Assembly (NCBI RefSeq): GCF_008933115.1
Contig: NZ_WBVO01000001.1
Coordinates: 62,001-126,000, forward strand
From: Phaeocystidibacter luteus
GTDB taxonomy: Bacteria; Bacteroidota; Bacteroidia; Flavobacteriales; Schleiferiaceae
Length of the DNA: 64,000 bases
Direction: 5' to 3'
The notes under the pieces are model-generated. The model was not told where the DNA came from. It saw only the letters and a list, made by a program, of their open reading frames with translations, and did not search any database. This document shows positions 9,974-18,585 of the stretch, piece after piece (positions within the stretch are counted from its first letter, which is position 1; each line of letters starts with the position of its first letter). A program made the translations under genes and the position numbers.

Positions 9974-10384
9974 ATGGAAATAGCACGCATAGATTACGAA
10001 GGGAACCTCCATTGTAACGCCATTCACCTCAAATCGGGTAAGGAGATTGAAACGGATGCACCGACGGATAACAACGGTAAAGGGGAGGCATTTTCTCCAA
10101 CCGATCTAATGTCCACCTCTCTCGGACTTTGTATGATTACAATCATGGGTATAAAGGCGAGAGATATGAATATTGATTTGGCCGGAACTTCGATAAGCGT
10201 TGGTAAGGTCATGGCTTCAAATCCACGAAGGGTGGCTGAAATCCACTTGAGAATTGAGGTGCCTACTGTTGTTTCTGCACGAGATAGGGACATCCTTGAG
10301 GCGGCAGGGAAGGCCTGTCCTGTGGCTAAGAGCCTTCATCCAGATGTGCTCCAGGCGGTTGAGTTTGAATGGGCTTCAGCCTAG
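9974..10384 (+). CDS. OsmC family protein
   Basis: 136 aa. The family-typical two cysteines are present: C53 in SLGLCMITIMG and C115 in GKACPVAKSL. They form the thiol-peroxidase site that reduces organic hydroperoxides. The open frame extends back to a GTG at 9941, but the ATG at 9974 starts exactly at the family's conserved beginning (MEIARIDYEG) and lies 19 nt after a TACCTTGG box, so it is preferred. The protein is cytosolic and stands alone. It precedes pepD by 82 bp and is divergent from the VWA gene. A YhfA-like non-peroxidase role is possible. Confidence 0.85.
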   Translation: MEIARIDYEGNLHCNAIHLKSGKEIETDAPTDNNGKGEAFSPTDLMSTSLGLCMITIMGIKARDMNIDLAGTSISVGKVMASNPRRVAEIHLRIEVPTVVSARDRDILEAAGKACPVAKSLHPDVLQAVEFEWASA

Positions 10385-10414
10385 TATTTCCTTCGCTAGG
10401 GGCATCACATTTTG

Positions 10415-10422
10415 TAGCTTTG
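10415..10422 (+). promoter_or_regulatory. -7 box ahead of pepD
   Basis: TAGCTTTG fits the Bacteroidota consensus TAnnTTTG exactly and lies 44 nt before the pepD ATG. No clear -33 TTG is seen at the expected distance. Confidence 0.5.
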
Positions 10423-10466
10423 CAAACCTAGAATTCACAAGATTACACACGTAAAAATCAGCATAC

Positions 10467-11927
10467 ATGAGCGATATCCGTAACCTCGAACCAAAGTCAG
10501 TATGGGGACATTTCGCAGATCTCAACGCCGTGCCGCGTCCATCAAAGAAAGAAGAGAAGGTCATTGCCTTCATGATGGAGTTCGGTAAGAGCCTCGGACT
10601 TGAAACTGAAAAGGACGAAGTTGGAAACGTGCTCATACGAAAGCCAGCATCAGCCGGAATGGAGGATCGCAGAACGGTTGTTATGCAATCGCATCTCGAT
10701 ATGGTTTGTCAGCAAAACGCCGGCACCAACCACGATTTTGAAACGGAGGGCATCGATATGTACATCGATGGTGATTGGGTGAAGGCTAAGGGTACCACAC
10801 TTGGCGCCGATAACGGAATGGGTGTTGCATCCATCATGGCCATTCTTTCTAGTACTGATATTCCTCACCCTCCAATCGAAGCGATTTTTACTATTGATGA
10901 AGAAACGGGCATGACAGGAGCCCAAGAGCTTCGTCAGAATTGGCTGAAAGGCGATTTGCTTCTGAACCTCGATACAGAGGATGACGATGAGCTAACCATT
11001 GGCTGCGCTGGTGGTATTGATATCACCGGAAAGGCTTCCTACAATGAAGAGGCGACGGGTTCAGGAATGGTTGGTCGTAAGATTTCAGTACGAGGATTGA
11101 GCGGTGGTCACTCCGGAATGGATATCAACAAAGGATTGGGTAATGCCAATAAGATTATGAACCGCATTCTGCTTCATTTGAACGAAGTGGCAGATGTGCG
11201 TGTGGCGAGTATCGACGGTGGCTCGCTCCGCAATGCCATTCCACGTGAGTCGTTTGCGGACGTAGCGATTATCGCGACTGAGGAAGAAGTCGTTGCAAAT
11301 GCTCTAAAATCTGTTACGGAAGAAATCGTGGCCGAGTATGCCACTACAGATCCAAATCTTGCTATCTCCTTCGAAGAAGCGGATATGCCTTCTTCCATTA
11401 TGACGAAAGAGGCACAGACAGGTTTGACCAATGCTATTTACGCGATTCATTCAGGTATCCACAGAATGAGTCCGGATATTGCGGATCTCGTTCAAACTTC
11501 GAATAACCTAGCTCGCGTGAGCGTAGGGGGAGGTGAAATTGAAATTCTTTGCCTTACACGTAGCGCTGTAGATTCTGAGAAAATGGACATGGCGTACGGC
11601 ATCCGTGCGGCGATGCAACTCTGCAGTGCTGAAGTTGAAATGACAGGTAGCTACCCTGGGTGGACGCCAGATCCAACATCGCCGATTTTGGAAACCATGA
11701 GAAACCTTTACACAGAAATGTTTGATGAGCAACCTAATGTTCTCGCTTGTCATGCTGGTTTGGAATGTGGCCTACTGGGTGACAGATACCCGGGAATGGA
11801 GATGATCAGCTTTGGTCCAAACATTCGCGGCGCGCACTCGCCGGATGAGAAGGTTCAAGTGTCTTCAGTACAAAAATACTGGGGCTTCTTACTCGAAACT
11901 TTGAAGAGAACCCCACAGGCTAAATAG
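10467..11927 (+). CDS. pepD: Aminoacyl-histidine dipeptidase (Xaa-His dipeptidase)
   Basis: 486 aa, the normal length for M20 family PepD. The di-zinc site can be traced: H76 and D78 in QSHLDMV, bridging D115 in LGADNG, catalytic E145-E146 in TIDEETGMTGA, the acidic DTEDDDE at about 169-175, and H457 in RGAHSPDE. The lid-domain signature GGHSGMDI is present. It hydrolyses dipeptides, classically carnosine-like Xaa-His, in the cytosol. No signal peptide. The gene appears to have its own promoter (TAGCTTTG box at 10415) and is followed by an exported peroxiredoxin. Confidence 0.95.
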   Translation: MSDIRNLEPKSVWGHFADLNAVPRPSKKEEKVIAFMMEFGKSLGLETEKDEVGNVLIRKPASAGMEDRRTVVMQSHLDMVCQQNAGTNHDFETEGIDMYIDGDWVKAKGTTLGADNGMGVASIMAILSSTDIPHPPIEAIFTIDEETGMTGAQELRQNWLKGDLLLNLDTEDDDELTIGCAGGIDITGKASYNEEATGSGMVGRKISVRGLSGGHSGMDINKGLGNANKIMNRILLHLNEVADVRVASIDGGSLRNAIPRESFADVAIIATEEEVVANALKSVTEEIVAEYATTDPNLAISFEEADMPSSIMTKEAQTGLTNAIYAIHSGIHRMSPDIADLVQTSNNLARVSVGGGEIEILCLTRSAVDSEKMDMAYGIRAAMQLCSAEVEMTGSYPGWTPDPTSPILETMRNLYTEMFDEQPNVLACHAGLECGLLGDRYPGMEMISFGPNIRGAHSPDEKVQVSSVQKYWGFLLETLKRTPQAK

Positions 11928-11965
11928 TCGGATGAACTTTTCCATAACCCAGATGTTCTGACAGC

Positions 11966-12484
11966 ATGCGTAAATACATCGCACTAGTATTACTCTTAAT
12001 TAGCACATCTGTTATGGCTCAACTGGAGGTTGGAGATACAATTCCTTCATTCACTCTTGCTAATCAAAACGGCGAGCAAGTTTCAATTCAAGACTACCTA
12101 GGCAAAGGTCCCTTGGTTATTTATTTCTACCCGAAGGATGACACCCCTGGTTGTACTCGTGAAGCGTGCTCTTTTCGAGACAGTTACGAGGCATTTACGG
12201 ATGCGGGAGCCGTTGTTTTTGGAGTGAGCTCAGATTCACCACAGCGACACAAGGAGTTTGCGGAGAAGTACCGCCTTCCGTTTGCGCTGCTTTCCGATAC
12301 GAGCAATACGGTCAGAAAGCAGTTTGGTGTAAAGGGAGACCTCTTCGGATTGATTCCTGGGCGTGTGACTTTTGTTATAGATAGCAAGGGGATAGTTCGA
12401 CACGTATTTGATAGTCAGACTAGAGCAGAGCGACACATCGACGAAAGTTTGGCCGCAATTGAACGAATTAAGGAAGACGAGTAG
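11966..12484 (+). CDS. Exported PrxQ/Bcp-type peroxiredoxin
   Basis: 172 aa. An N-terminal signal peptide (basic start, hydrophobic 4-17, cleavage after VMA-Q near 19) is followed by an AhpC/TSA thioredoxin fold. The PrxQ motif TPGCTREAC gives peroxidatic C63 and resolving C68, and F/YPKDDTPGC context is the Bcp signature. It reduces hydroperoxides, here predicted in the periplasm, whereas Bcp in many bacteria is cytosolic. It is followed after 12 bp by crtZ, so co-transcription with carotenoid genes is possible. That would group two antioxidant functions, although a promoter-like box also lies in this gap. Confidence 0.9.
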   Translation: MRKYIALVLLLISTSVMAQLEVGDTIPSFTLANQNGEQVSIQDYLGKGPLVIYFYPKDDTPGCTREACSFRDSYEAFTDAGAVVFGVSSDSPQRHKEFAEKYRLPFALLSDTSNTVRKQFGVKGDLFGLIPGRVTFVIDSKGIVRHVFDSQTRAERHIDESLAAIERIKEDE

Positions 12485-12492
12485 TACCTTGA
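12485..12492 (+). promoter_or_regulatory. TACCTTGA box immediately before crtZ
   Basis: TACCTTGA lies 4 nt before the crtZ ATG. A similar TACCTTAG (20452-20459) lies 5 nt before the carotene desaturase ATG. Both are one or two mismatches from TAnnTTTG. If used, transcription would begin at or next to the ATG, giving a leaderless mRNA. Tentative. Confidence 0.3.
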
Positions 12493-12496
12493 ACCT

Positions 12497-12982
12497 ATGG
12501 AAATAGCCTTAATAGTTCTTGTCTTCATTGCCACATTCTTCTTCATGGAATTTGTGGCTTGGGCTGCGCACAAATATGTGATGCACGGATTTTTGTGGAC
12601 GCTGCACAAAGATCATCACGTCAAGGAGCCGGGCTTCTTTGAAAAGAACGATGCGTTCTTCCTCATCTTCGCTATACCGAGCTGGTTATGCATTATGCTT
12701 GGCATGATTTACGGGGCTGATTTGGTCGTTTCAGCCGGCTTCGGGATTTTAGCTTATGGATTTGCGTATTTCCTTGTACATGAGGTTTTTATACATCAAA
12801 GGTTCAAGTGGTTGAGGAACACGGATAATATATATTTCCGAGCCGTTCGTCGCGCACACAAAATGCACCATAAACACCTCACAAAAGAAGATGGCGAGAG
12901 CTTCGGCATGCTCATATTTCCTCTGCGCTACCTTAAAGAGGAACGACGTAAATCGTCTGGCAAGCTCAGCAAAACTGCATAA
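12497..12982 (+). CDS. crtZ: Beta-carotene hydroxylase CrtZ
   Basis: 161 aa integral-membrane di-iron hydroxylase of the fatty-acid-hydroxylase superfamily. The histidine clusters are complete: H25, H30, H37 and H40/H41 (HKYVMHGFLWTLHKDHH), H95 and H100 (HEVFIHQ), H121, H124/H125 and H127 (HKMHHKH). About four hydrophobic helices surround them. CrtZ adds the 3-hydroxyl to beta-ionone rings, for example beta-carotene to zeaxanthin. Its stop overlaps the start of the lycopene cyclase gene by one base (TAATG), so the two are translationally coupled. Confidence 0.93.
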   Translation: MEIALIVLVFIATFFFMEFVAWAAHKYVMHGFLWTLHKDHHVKEPGFFEKNDAFFLIFAIPSWLCIMLGMIYGADLVVSAGFGILAYGFAYFLVHEVFIHQRFKWLRNTDNIYFRAVRRAHKMHHKHLTKEDGESFGMLIFPLRYLKEERRKSSGKLSKTA

Positions 12983-13680
12983 TGGAAACTCCCTATCTGT
13001 ATCTGTATTTGATGGCTTTTACCATCGCGGTGCCACTCATCAGAAGTTTTGAATCGAGGGTAGCATACTACAAGTCCTTCAAAGCACTCTTTTCTGGAAT
13101 TGCGCTTACCATGCTGGTCTTCATACCGTGGGATATTCTTTTCACGATAAATGGCTACTGGGGCTTTAATGACCTTTACCTATCTGGCATTAAGATATTT
13201 CACTTGCCGCTTGGAGAGTGGTTGTTCTTCATCTTTGTGCCGTTCAGCTGCATCTTTATATATCGAGTGCTGAATTACTTCTGGCCGAACGACTGGATTT
13301 CTCAAAAGCAATCGAACACAATCGTACAGTTCCTCACTTGGTTGAGTTTGGCGTTAGCCATCCTAAATTGGGGACACTGGTACACGTTCTCCGCTTTCGG
13401 CGTACTGGGGTTCTTATTAGGAATGCATGTTTACGTGTGGAATGTCGATTGGATGCCGAAGTTTCTACGCGCCTATGCGGTAATTCTCATTCCATTCTTG
13501 ATGGTGAATGGTGTTCTGACAGGCACTGGTCTCGAAGAGGAGGTGGTTTGGTACAATGATGACCACAATTTGGGCTACAGAATACTGACTATCCCGTTTG
13601 AGGATGTCTTCTACGGAATGGCACTTATTCTGATGAATGTGACCTGGTACGAGTACTTTCGCGAGAAATGGAGTAACTAA
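12982..13680 (+). CDS. Lycopene cyclase, CrtYcd-type membrane protein
   Basis: 232 aa with about seven hydrophobic helices and two repeated halves. Each half carries the family pattern: FIPWDILFTINGYWGFN in the first and an acidic EEEVVWYND-like segment in the second. These are marks of the fused heterodimer-type cyclases (CrtYc+CrtYd) used by Bacteroidota and Actinobacteria, rather than FAD-dependent CrtY/CrtL. It closes the psi-ends of lycopene into beta rings. ATG overlaps the crtZ stop. The next gene is convergent, with 7 bp between stops. Confidence 0.88.
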   Translation: METPYLYLYLMAFTIAVPLIRSFESRVAYYKSFKALFSGIALTMLVFIPWDILFTINGYWGFNDLYLSGIKIFHLPLGEWLFFIFVPFSCIFIYRVLNYFWPNDWISQKQSNTIVQFLTWLSLALAILNWGHWYTFSAFGVLGFLLGMHVYVWNVDWMPKFLRAYAVILIPFLMVNGVLTGTGLEEEVVWYNDDHNLGYRILTIPFEDVFYGMALILMNVTWYEYFREKWSN

Positions 13681-13687
13681 GTACGCG

Positions 13688-14005
13688 CTAAGCGTTCGCC
13701 ACAAAGGCGAATGCATTTCTGGCAAGATCTTGCCAATCTTCTTGAAACTCTTCAGGCACCTGAATCCAATCCTTCATAGGACGGCCTTTGCCCGACGGAT
13801 CCCAATTGACCGAACCAGCGTATTTGTCCTTGAGCTGGTCCACTTCAACCTTGCCGAGTTTGAAAACCATTTCACCCTTGAAGAATGCGGCAAAAGCTTT
13901 GTTGCCTGGGGTTTTGAAACATGGTTTACCAAACATTTGTCCAGCTGTGGTGTCGAATTCATCGCTTAAAGCTCGACCAATATTTTGGAAATGGACTTCA
14001 CTCAT
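13688..14005 (-). CDS. TfoX N-terminal-like / YjbR-like small protein
   Basis: 105 aa, no signal peptide. The segment TAGQMFGKPCFKTPGNKAF resembles the MFG-x-x-C/F core of TfoX_N and YjbR-fold proteins, and the rest is a compact alpha/beta protein ending in an Ala/Phe-rich helix. It is too short and too diverged to be a competence regulator with confidence. The start overlaps the end of the preceding SRPBCC gene by 4 bp (ATGA), so the two are one leftward operon. Its biochemical role is unknown. Confidence 0.6.
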   Translation of the reverse strand: MSEVHFQNIGRALSDEFDTTAGQMFGKPCFKTPGNKAFAAFFKGEMVFKLGKVEVDQLKDKYAGSVNWDPSGKGRPMKDWIQVPEEFQEDWQDLARNAFAFVANA

Positions 14006-14520
14006 TTGTTTCCCATGTAGGTCTTTAGGTTCGCTAGCCCCTTCTCGAAGTCTTCGCGGACCGTCTTTTCAAATCCGCTCTTCATAAATCGTGCATAGAA
14101 TGGAAGTTCCCCTTCGATACTCCAGGTTACTTTAGAGCCGGTTTCGATCTTGTCAATCTGAACGTGACTATCGAGCGCATCCAATCCTTGAAGCGAAATC
14201 ATCAAATCGATTTCTGTGGGTTGGGATTTGGTGATTTCCATGCGTCCGCCTGGACCTTCCACCATCTTCCAATTCACCCAAGCACGCTCGCCTATAGATG
14301 GATCGGAAACGTGAATAGTAAGATTTGTGTCACGCGTGAGGTTCTGCGACCATTTTGTCCAGGTAGAGAGGTCGTTCATTTCAGCATAAATCTCATTTGG
14401 ACTTTGTGTGAACTCTAATTCTGCAGAAGTAGAAAATCCGCCTGTGAGAGTGAGATTCCAAATAAGGAATGAAATCATCATCGCCGAAGTGACGAGCATT
14501 ACGATTTTAAGCGTGCGCAT
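14002..14520 (-). CDS. SRPBCC (START-like) protein with N-terminal membrane anchor
   Basis: 172 aa. Residues 5-27 form one hydrophobic helix. The remainder has the SRPBCC/polyketide-cyclase-like pattern: an initial strand ending FTQSPNEIYAEMNDLSTWTKWS, an extended beta sheet, and a C-terminal helix that includes FEKTVREDFEKGLANLKTYM. Such proteins bind lipids or other hydrophobic ligands, and none can be assigned here. It heads a two-gene leftward unit with the small TfoX-like protein (4-bp overlap). ATG start at 14520. Confidence 0.75.
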   Translation of the reverse strand: MRTLKIVMLVTSAMMISFLIWNLTLTGGFSTSAELEFTQSPNEIYAEMNDLSTWTKWSQNLTRDTNLTIHVSDPSIGERAWVNWKMVEGPGGRMEITKSQPTEIDLMISLQGLDALDSHVQIDKIETGSKVTWSIEGELPFYARFMKSGFEKTVREDFEKGLANLKTYMGNK

Positions 14521-14649
14521 ATCTATAGTCTTGTGAGAGCAAAAGTAAGTGATTCAGGCTGAGATGACGAAGGAAACTAGCGGTTGAGATGTTCATTTCG
14601 GATTATTTTCTCTCTATCTTGGTGCTCCTTATTCAACTACAAATTTGCT

Positions 14650-16671
14650 ATGAATTTTAAATGGATACTCCCACTTGCAATGGCCAGTGCGCTAACGGCC
14701 TGCGATTCGGGATCAGAAACAAATACTGAAGATACCATGAGCAGTGAAGATAACTTTGAATACAAAGTTGAACGATTTGCCGATATCGCCATTCTTCGTT
14801 ACCAGGTAGAGGGTTTTGAGAAACTGACACCTAAGCAAAGAATGCTCGTGTACCACCTCAACGAGGCCGGTCTTTCTGGTAGAGACATCATTTACTCTAC
14901 AAATTATCGTCACAACCTCGCCATTCGCGGCGCCCTAGAGGCAATCATTCGCAATTACGAAGGTGATCGAAATTCTTCGCAGTGGGAGTCTTTCCACACC
15001 TATGCTAAGCGCGTGTGGTTTGCAAGCGGTATTCATCACCACTATTCGAACGCGAAATTCGAGCCTGGCTTTTCAAGAGAGTATCTCGATGAATTGCTAG
15101 CGGCCACAAATCAATCACTTTCGGAGGAAGCGCTCAAGGCTATCTTCGATCCGGAGTATGACAAGAAGAAAGTTTCCAAGGACCCTGGTTCTGACGTGCT
15201 ACTTGCTAGTGCGGTTAACTTTTATGATCCGGATATTACCGCTGCCGAAGCGAAAGCTTTCTATGCGGCTAAGGGTGAAACCATCGACTCGCTTCGTCCA
15301 ATTTCATTGGGCCTAAACAGTAAGCTTGTTCGCCTGCCTGATGGGAGTCTTGAAGAACAAGTATATCATGTTGGAGGATTGTATTCTGAAGCTATTGAGC
15401 AAGTTGCGCATCATTTGAGTGAAGCTGCTAAATATGCGGAGAATGAAGCTCAAGCCAAGGCACTGCGTCTATTAGTAGAGTATTACAAAACGGGTGACTT
15501 AGAAACTTGGGATGCGTATAACGTGGCTTGGGTAGAGGCAACCGAGGGCGACATTGATTACATCAATGGATTTGTAGAAGTATACAACGACCCATTGGGG
15601 ATGCGCGGCAGCTACGAAACCATCGTTCAAATTCGTGACTTCGAAGCATCTAAACGCATGGCGCGCGTGAGCGAAGAGGCGCAATGGTTCGAAGACAACT
15701 CACCGATCATGGATGAGCATAAGAAGAGCAATGTAGTAGGTATTACGTACAATATCGTGACGGTTGCTGGGGAGGCTGGAGACGCTTCGCCTTCAACGCC
15801 TATTGGCGTTAACCTTCCCAATGCAAACTGGATTCGTTCACAGCACGGGTCAAAATCTGTAAGCTTGGGTAACATTGAGCATGCGTACGAAAAGGCGAGC
15901 GGAACAGGCTTTGTCAACGAGTTCGCATTTAGTTCAGAAGAGCGCGAAAGAGCAATCAAATACGGAGACATCGCCGGTAAGCTTCACACTGCACTTCACG
16001 AAGTAATTGGCCACGCTAGTGGTCAGCTTAACCCTGGTGTTACCAAAGACAAACTCGAGAACTACGGTAGTACGATTGAAGAGGCGAGAGCCGACTTGGT
16101 GGCCTTGTATTATTTGATGGATGAGCATCTTATTGAAATGGGCTTGGTTGAGAGCCTAGAAGCAGGGAAGGCGGAGTATGACAACTACATCCGCAATGGC
16201 TTGATGATTCAACTACGTCGTTTGAACCCGGGTGAAGACATCGAGGAAGACCACATGAGAAACCGTCAGCTTGTTGCCTTGTGGGCGTATGAAATGGGTA
16301 AGGACGAAAACGTGATTGAGAAGAAGGTAGTCGATGGTAAAACCTATTTTGTAATCAACGATTACGCTAAGCTTCGTGAGCTGTTTGGGGCGCAACTTCG
16401 CGAGATTCAGCGAATCACCTCTGAAGGTGACTTTGCCGCAGCACAGGAATTGGTAGAGCAATACGGTGTGAAGGTTGACAGAGAGCTTCACGCTGAGGTT
16501 CTACGTCGTGCAGAAGCTTTGGACCAAGCTCCTTACAGTGGATTTGTGAATCCAATCCTAACTCCGGTTATGGAGAATGGTCAAATGGTTGATGTAGAAC
16601 TCAACTATGCGGACGATTTCACAGAGCAAATGCTTTACTACTCAGAGAAGTATGGCTTTTTGAGCAAATAG
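14650..16671 (+). CDS. Dipeptidyl-peptidase III (M49) lipoprotein
   Basis: 673 aa from the ATG at 14650. The frame is open back to a TTG at 14584, but only the later start gives a proper signal (MNFKWILPLAMASALTAC) with lipobox LTAC, so it is a lipoprotein. The M49 zinc motif HEVIGH (H450, E451, H455) and the second motif with E477-E478 (EEARAD) are both present. DPP III removes dipeptides from the N-terminus of oligopeptides. Bacteroidota forms are often envelope-located and feed peptide uptake. The gene is monocistronic and ends at a strong terminator. Confidence 0.9.
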   Translation: MNFKWILPLAMASALTACDSGSETNTEDTMSSEDNFEYKVERFADIAILRYQVEGFEKLTPKQRMLVYHLNEAGLSGRDIIYSTNYRHNLAIRGALEAIIRNYEGDRNSSQWESFHTYAKRVWFASGIHHHYSNAKFEPGFSREYLDELLAATNQSLSEEALKAIFDPEYDKKKVSKDPGSDVLLASAVNFYDPDITAAEAKAFYAAKGETIDSLRPISLGLNSKLVRLPDGSLEEQVYHVGGLYSEAIEQVAHHLSEAAKYAENEAQAKALRLLVEYYKTGDLETWDAYNVAWVEATEGDIDYINGFVEVYNDPLGMRGSYETIVQIRDFEASKRMARVSEEAQWFEDNSPIMDEHKKSNVVGITYNIVTVAGEAGDASPSTPIGVNLPNANWIRSQHGSKSVSLGNIEHAYEKASGTGFVNEFAFSSEERERAIKYGDIAGKLHTALHEVIGHASGQLNPGVTKDKLENYGSTIEEARADLVALYYLMDEHLIEMGLVESLEAGKAEYDNYIRNGLMIQLRRLNPGEDIEEDHMRNRQLVALWAYEMGKDENVIEKKVVDGKTYFVINDYAKLRELFGAQLREIQRITSEGDFAAAQELVEQYGVKVDRELHAEVLRRAEALDQAPYSGFVNPILTPVMENGQMVDVELNYADDFTEQMLYYSEKYGFLSK

Positions 16672-16695
16672 GCTATTGACTCAAATAACATTGAG

Positions 16696-16734
16696 AAACC
16701 CTGTACGCTGAGGTGTGCAGGGTTTTTTGTTTTT
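16696..16734 (+). terminator. Terminator of the DPP III gene
   Basis: Stem AACCCTGTAC / GTGCAGGGTT with an 8-nt loop, followed by TTTTTTGTTTTT. Confidence 0.85.
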
Positions 16735-16750
16735 GCAGCTGTGAGGTAGG

Positions 16751-17283
16751 GGAGGCCCAACTAACGGCACGTGCTAAAGCACTGTGCCTAGTACCCTCCC
16801 TTAAGTCCGCTTGTATCAGTATCACCTAAAGGTAGAATTCAAACAAAGCATCTTTCATCCAAAATGAACCTGCTAAAGCATGGTTCATTCTGCCGAAGCC
16901 AGTCCGTGAGTCCATGAGCGGGGAGGCCCGACCAACGGCACGTGCTAAAGCACCGTGCCTAGTGTCCTCCCTTCATTCCGTTCGAAACAAGATCACCTAA
17001 AGGTAGAATTCAAACAAAGCATCTTTCATCCAAAATGAACCAGCTAAAGCATGGTTCATTCTCCTGAAGCGAGTCCATGAGTCTATGAGCTGGAAGGCCC
17101 AACTAACGGCACGTGCTAAAGCACTGTGCCTAGTACCCTCGCTTCATTCCGTTCGAAACAAGATCACCTAAAAGCAGAATTCAATTGCAGCAAATTTCAT
17201 CCAAAATGAACCTGCTAAAGCATGGTTCATTCTCCCGAAGCCAGTCCATAAGTCCATAAGTCTATAAGTCCATGAGTCAATCT
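16751..17283. repeat. Three tandem ~171-bp units with CTAAAG-centred palindromes
   Basis: Units begin at 16751, 16922 and 17092 and are about 85-95% alike by eye. Each holds hairpin A (16766-16788, 16937-16959, 17108-17130; GGCACGTGCTAAAGCAC... type) and hairpin B (16863-16889, 17034-17060, 17205-17231; stem AATGAACC / GGTTCATT around TGCTAAAGCA). Units 1 and 2 also have a short ACCTAAAGGT palindrome (16824-16833, 16995-17004), which is broken in unit 3. Each unit ends in AGTCCATGAGTC-like microrepeats, expanded at 17243-17279. No ORF of substance is present on either strand. Looks like an amplified REP-like element. Confidence 0.85.
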
Positions 17284-17340
17284 CCTCTGCGAACTCTCTC
17301 CACCACGCCAACCTCATATTCTCTGCGAGAGAACTACCCC

Positions 17341-17378
17341 AAAAACAAAACCCCACACATTTCTCAATGCGCGGGGTT
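17341..17378 (-). terminator. Terminator for the leftward response-regulator transcript
   Basis: On the minus strand, AACCCCGCGCATT pairs with AATGTGTGGGGTT around a short loop and is followed by TTGTTTTT. It lies about 20 bp after the stop at 17401. Confidence 0.8.
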
Positions 17379-17400
17379 CTTTCTATCTAGGTTTCCTGAA

Positions 17401-17781
17401 CTATGATGCTTTTACCTGTACGAGTGATTGAAGGGCTCCTACAATTCCCAAAGGGGAGTCCATTTTACTGATGTAAGTCGAAGCGCCGGCAAGTTCGATT
17501 TCCGCGATGGATTTGTCTTCGTCCTTGTAGAGCGACGACAGTACAATAATCGGAGTACTTGGATTGGCTGAGACGTTTCGAATGTGTGAGATGACCTCCA
17601 TGCCGTTTTTGACAGGCATGTCGATGTCGGTAATGACCGCGTCAAACCCACCCTTATCGAACAAATCAATAGCCTCTTGACCATTGATTGCAGTCTCAAA
17701 GGTGTAGCCCTCTTTACTGAGAAGTATAGAGATTGCCTTTAGAAGAAAGACGTGATCATCTGCGATGAGAATGTGGCCCAT
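17401..17781 (-). CDS. Single-domain response regulator (CheY-like)
   Basis: 126 aa, a receiver domain alone. The acidic pocket is D8-D9, the phospho-acceptor is D52 in TDIDMP, a Ser of IVLSS takes the switch Thr/Ser position, and the conserved Lys is in YISKMDS. No output domain is attached, so it must signal through protein contacts, as CheY or Spo0F do. It lies 108 bp after a LytTR regulator and an HPt protein on the same strand. This fits a multistep phosphorelay, but no histidine kinase is adjacent. Confidence 0.9.
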   Translation of the reverse strand: MGHILIADDHVFLLKAISILLSKEGYTFETAINGQEAIDLFDKGGFDAVITDIDMPVKNGMEVISHIRNVSANPSTPIIVLSSLYKDEDKSIAEIELAGASTYISKMDSPLGIVGALQSLVQVKAS

Positions 17782-17889
17782 TAACGTATAATACTCGTAG
17801 TTTCATTAACGAATGTCTGAAACTTACAGGCACACCGTTACTTCATTTCGATGAACGGTAGGGATAATTCGATAAATGGGAAGCTAGGC

Positions 17890-18585
17890 CTATAGGAGGT
17901 TCAAGCGATCCATCAGACCTTGACGGTTCGAGCGGCTGATAGGAATGACCTTCTGATCGATTACTAAAGAATTGTCCTCGATATCTACCACCTTGCTCAA
18001 ATTCACAATGAACGATCTGTGAACCTTATAGAAGTCGTAGGTTGAGAGCTTCTCATCCACGGCGCGCATTGTGTTGTAGGTGATGAAGTTGCCAGAGTTG
18101 GTAACCACTTTCACGTAATCGCCCACATTTTCAATGAAGAGGATATCGGCAATCATGATCTTTACCAAACGGCCATCCGATTTTACAAAAATGTAATTCG
18201 GTTTTTCGCGCATTACCTTCGTTTCGGAGGCGCGCTTCATGGCTTTGGTTACACTCGCTTCGAACTTACCCGTGTTAATTGGCTTCTTCAGGAAGTCTGT
18301 AGCCTCAAACTGAAAGGCATCGAAAGCGTATTCCTTATTCGCAGTTGCGAAGATTACTTGCGGTAGTGCAGGGGAGTTTTCAAGCAGGTCCAGTCCACTT
18401 TCTCCTGGAAGTTCAACATCCAAGAAGATGAGATCGACATCATTAGACGTCATGAAATCTACGGCGTCCTCACTGTTTCCAAATGAGCCGATGAGCTCTA
18501 TTCGGTCATCTTTACTGCAAAGATGTTCGATGTTTCTTTGAGCGAGGGGATCATCCTCAACAATGATTGTTCGTAATGTACTCAC
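17890..18585 (-). CDS. LytTR-family response regulator
   Basis: 231 aa. The receiver domain (1-120) has D11-D12 and phospho-acceptor D56 in LDVELP. The C-terminal LytTR DNA-binding domain (about 135-231) shows IFVKSDGRLVKI, the FIENVGDYVKV core and YKVHRSFIVNLSKV, all typical. LytTR regulators bind direct repeats of about 9 bp and often control envelope or surface genes. A GTG start at 18585 overlaps the HPt stop by 4 bp, giving translational coupling to the HPt gene. Confidence 0.93.
   Translation of the reverse strand: MSTLRTIIVEDDPLAQRNIEHLCSKDDRIELIGSFGNSEDAVDFMTSNDVDLIFLDVELPGESGLDLLENSPALPQVIFATANKEYAFDAFQFEATDFLKKPINTGKFEASVTKAMKRASETKVMREKPNYIFVKSDGRLVKIMIADILFIENVGDYVKVVTNSGNFITYNTMRAVDEKLSTYDFYKVHRSFIVNLSKVVDIEDNSLVIDQKVIPISRSNRQGLMDRLNLL

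Noticed and set aside
14584-14649. Upstream TTG start of the dipeptidyl-peptidase III gene
   Set aside because: The later ATG gives a clean lipoprotein signal, the earlier start does not.
16751-17283. Possible CRISPR array
   Set aside because: Repeat length is 171 bp with no regular short-repeat/spacer alternation, and no cas gene is near.
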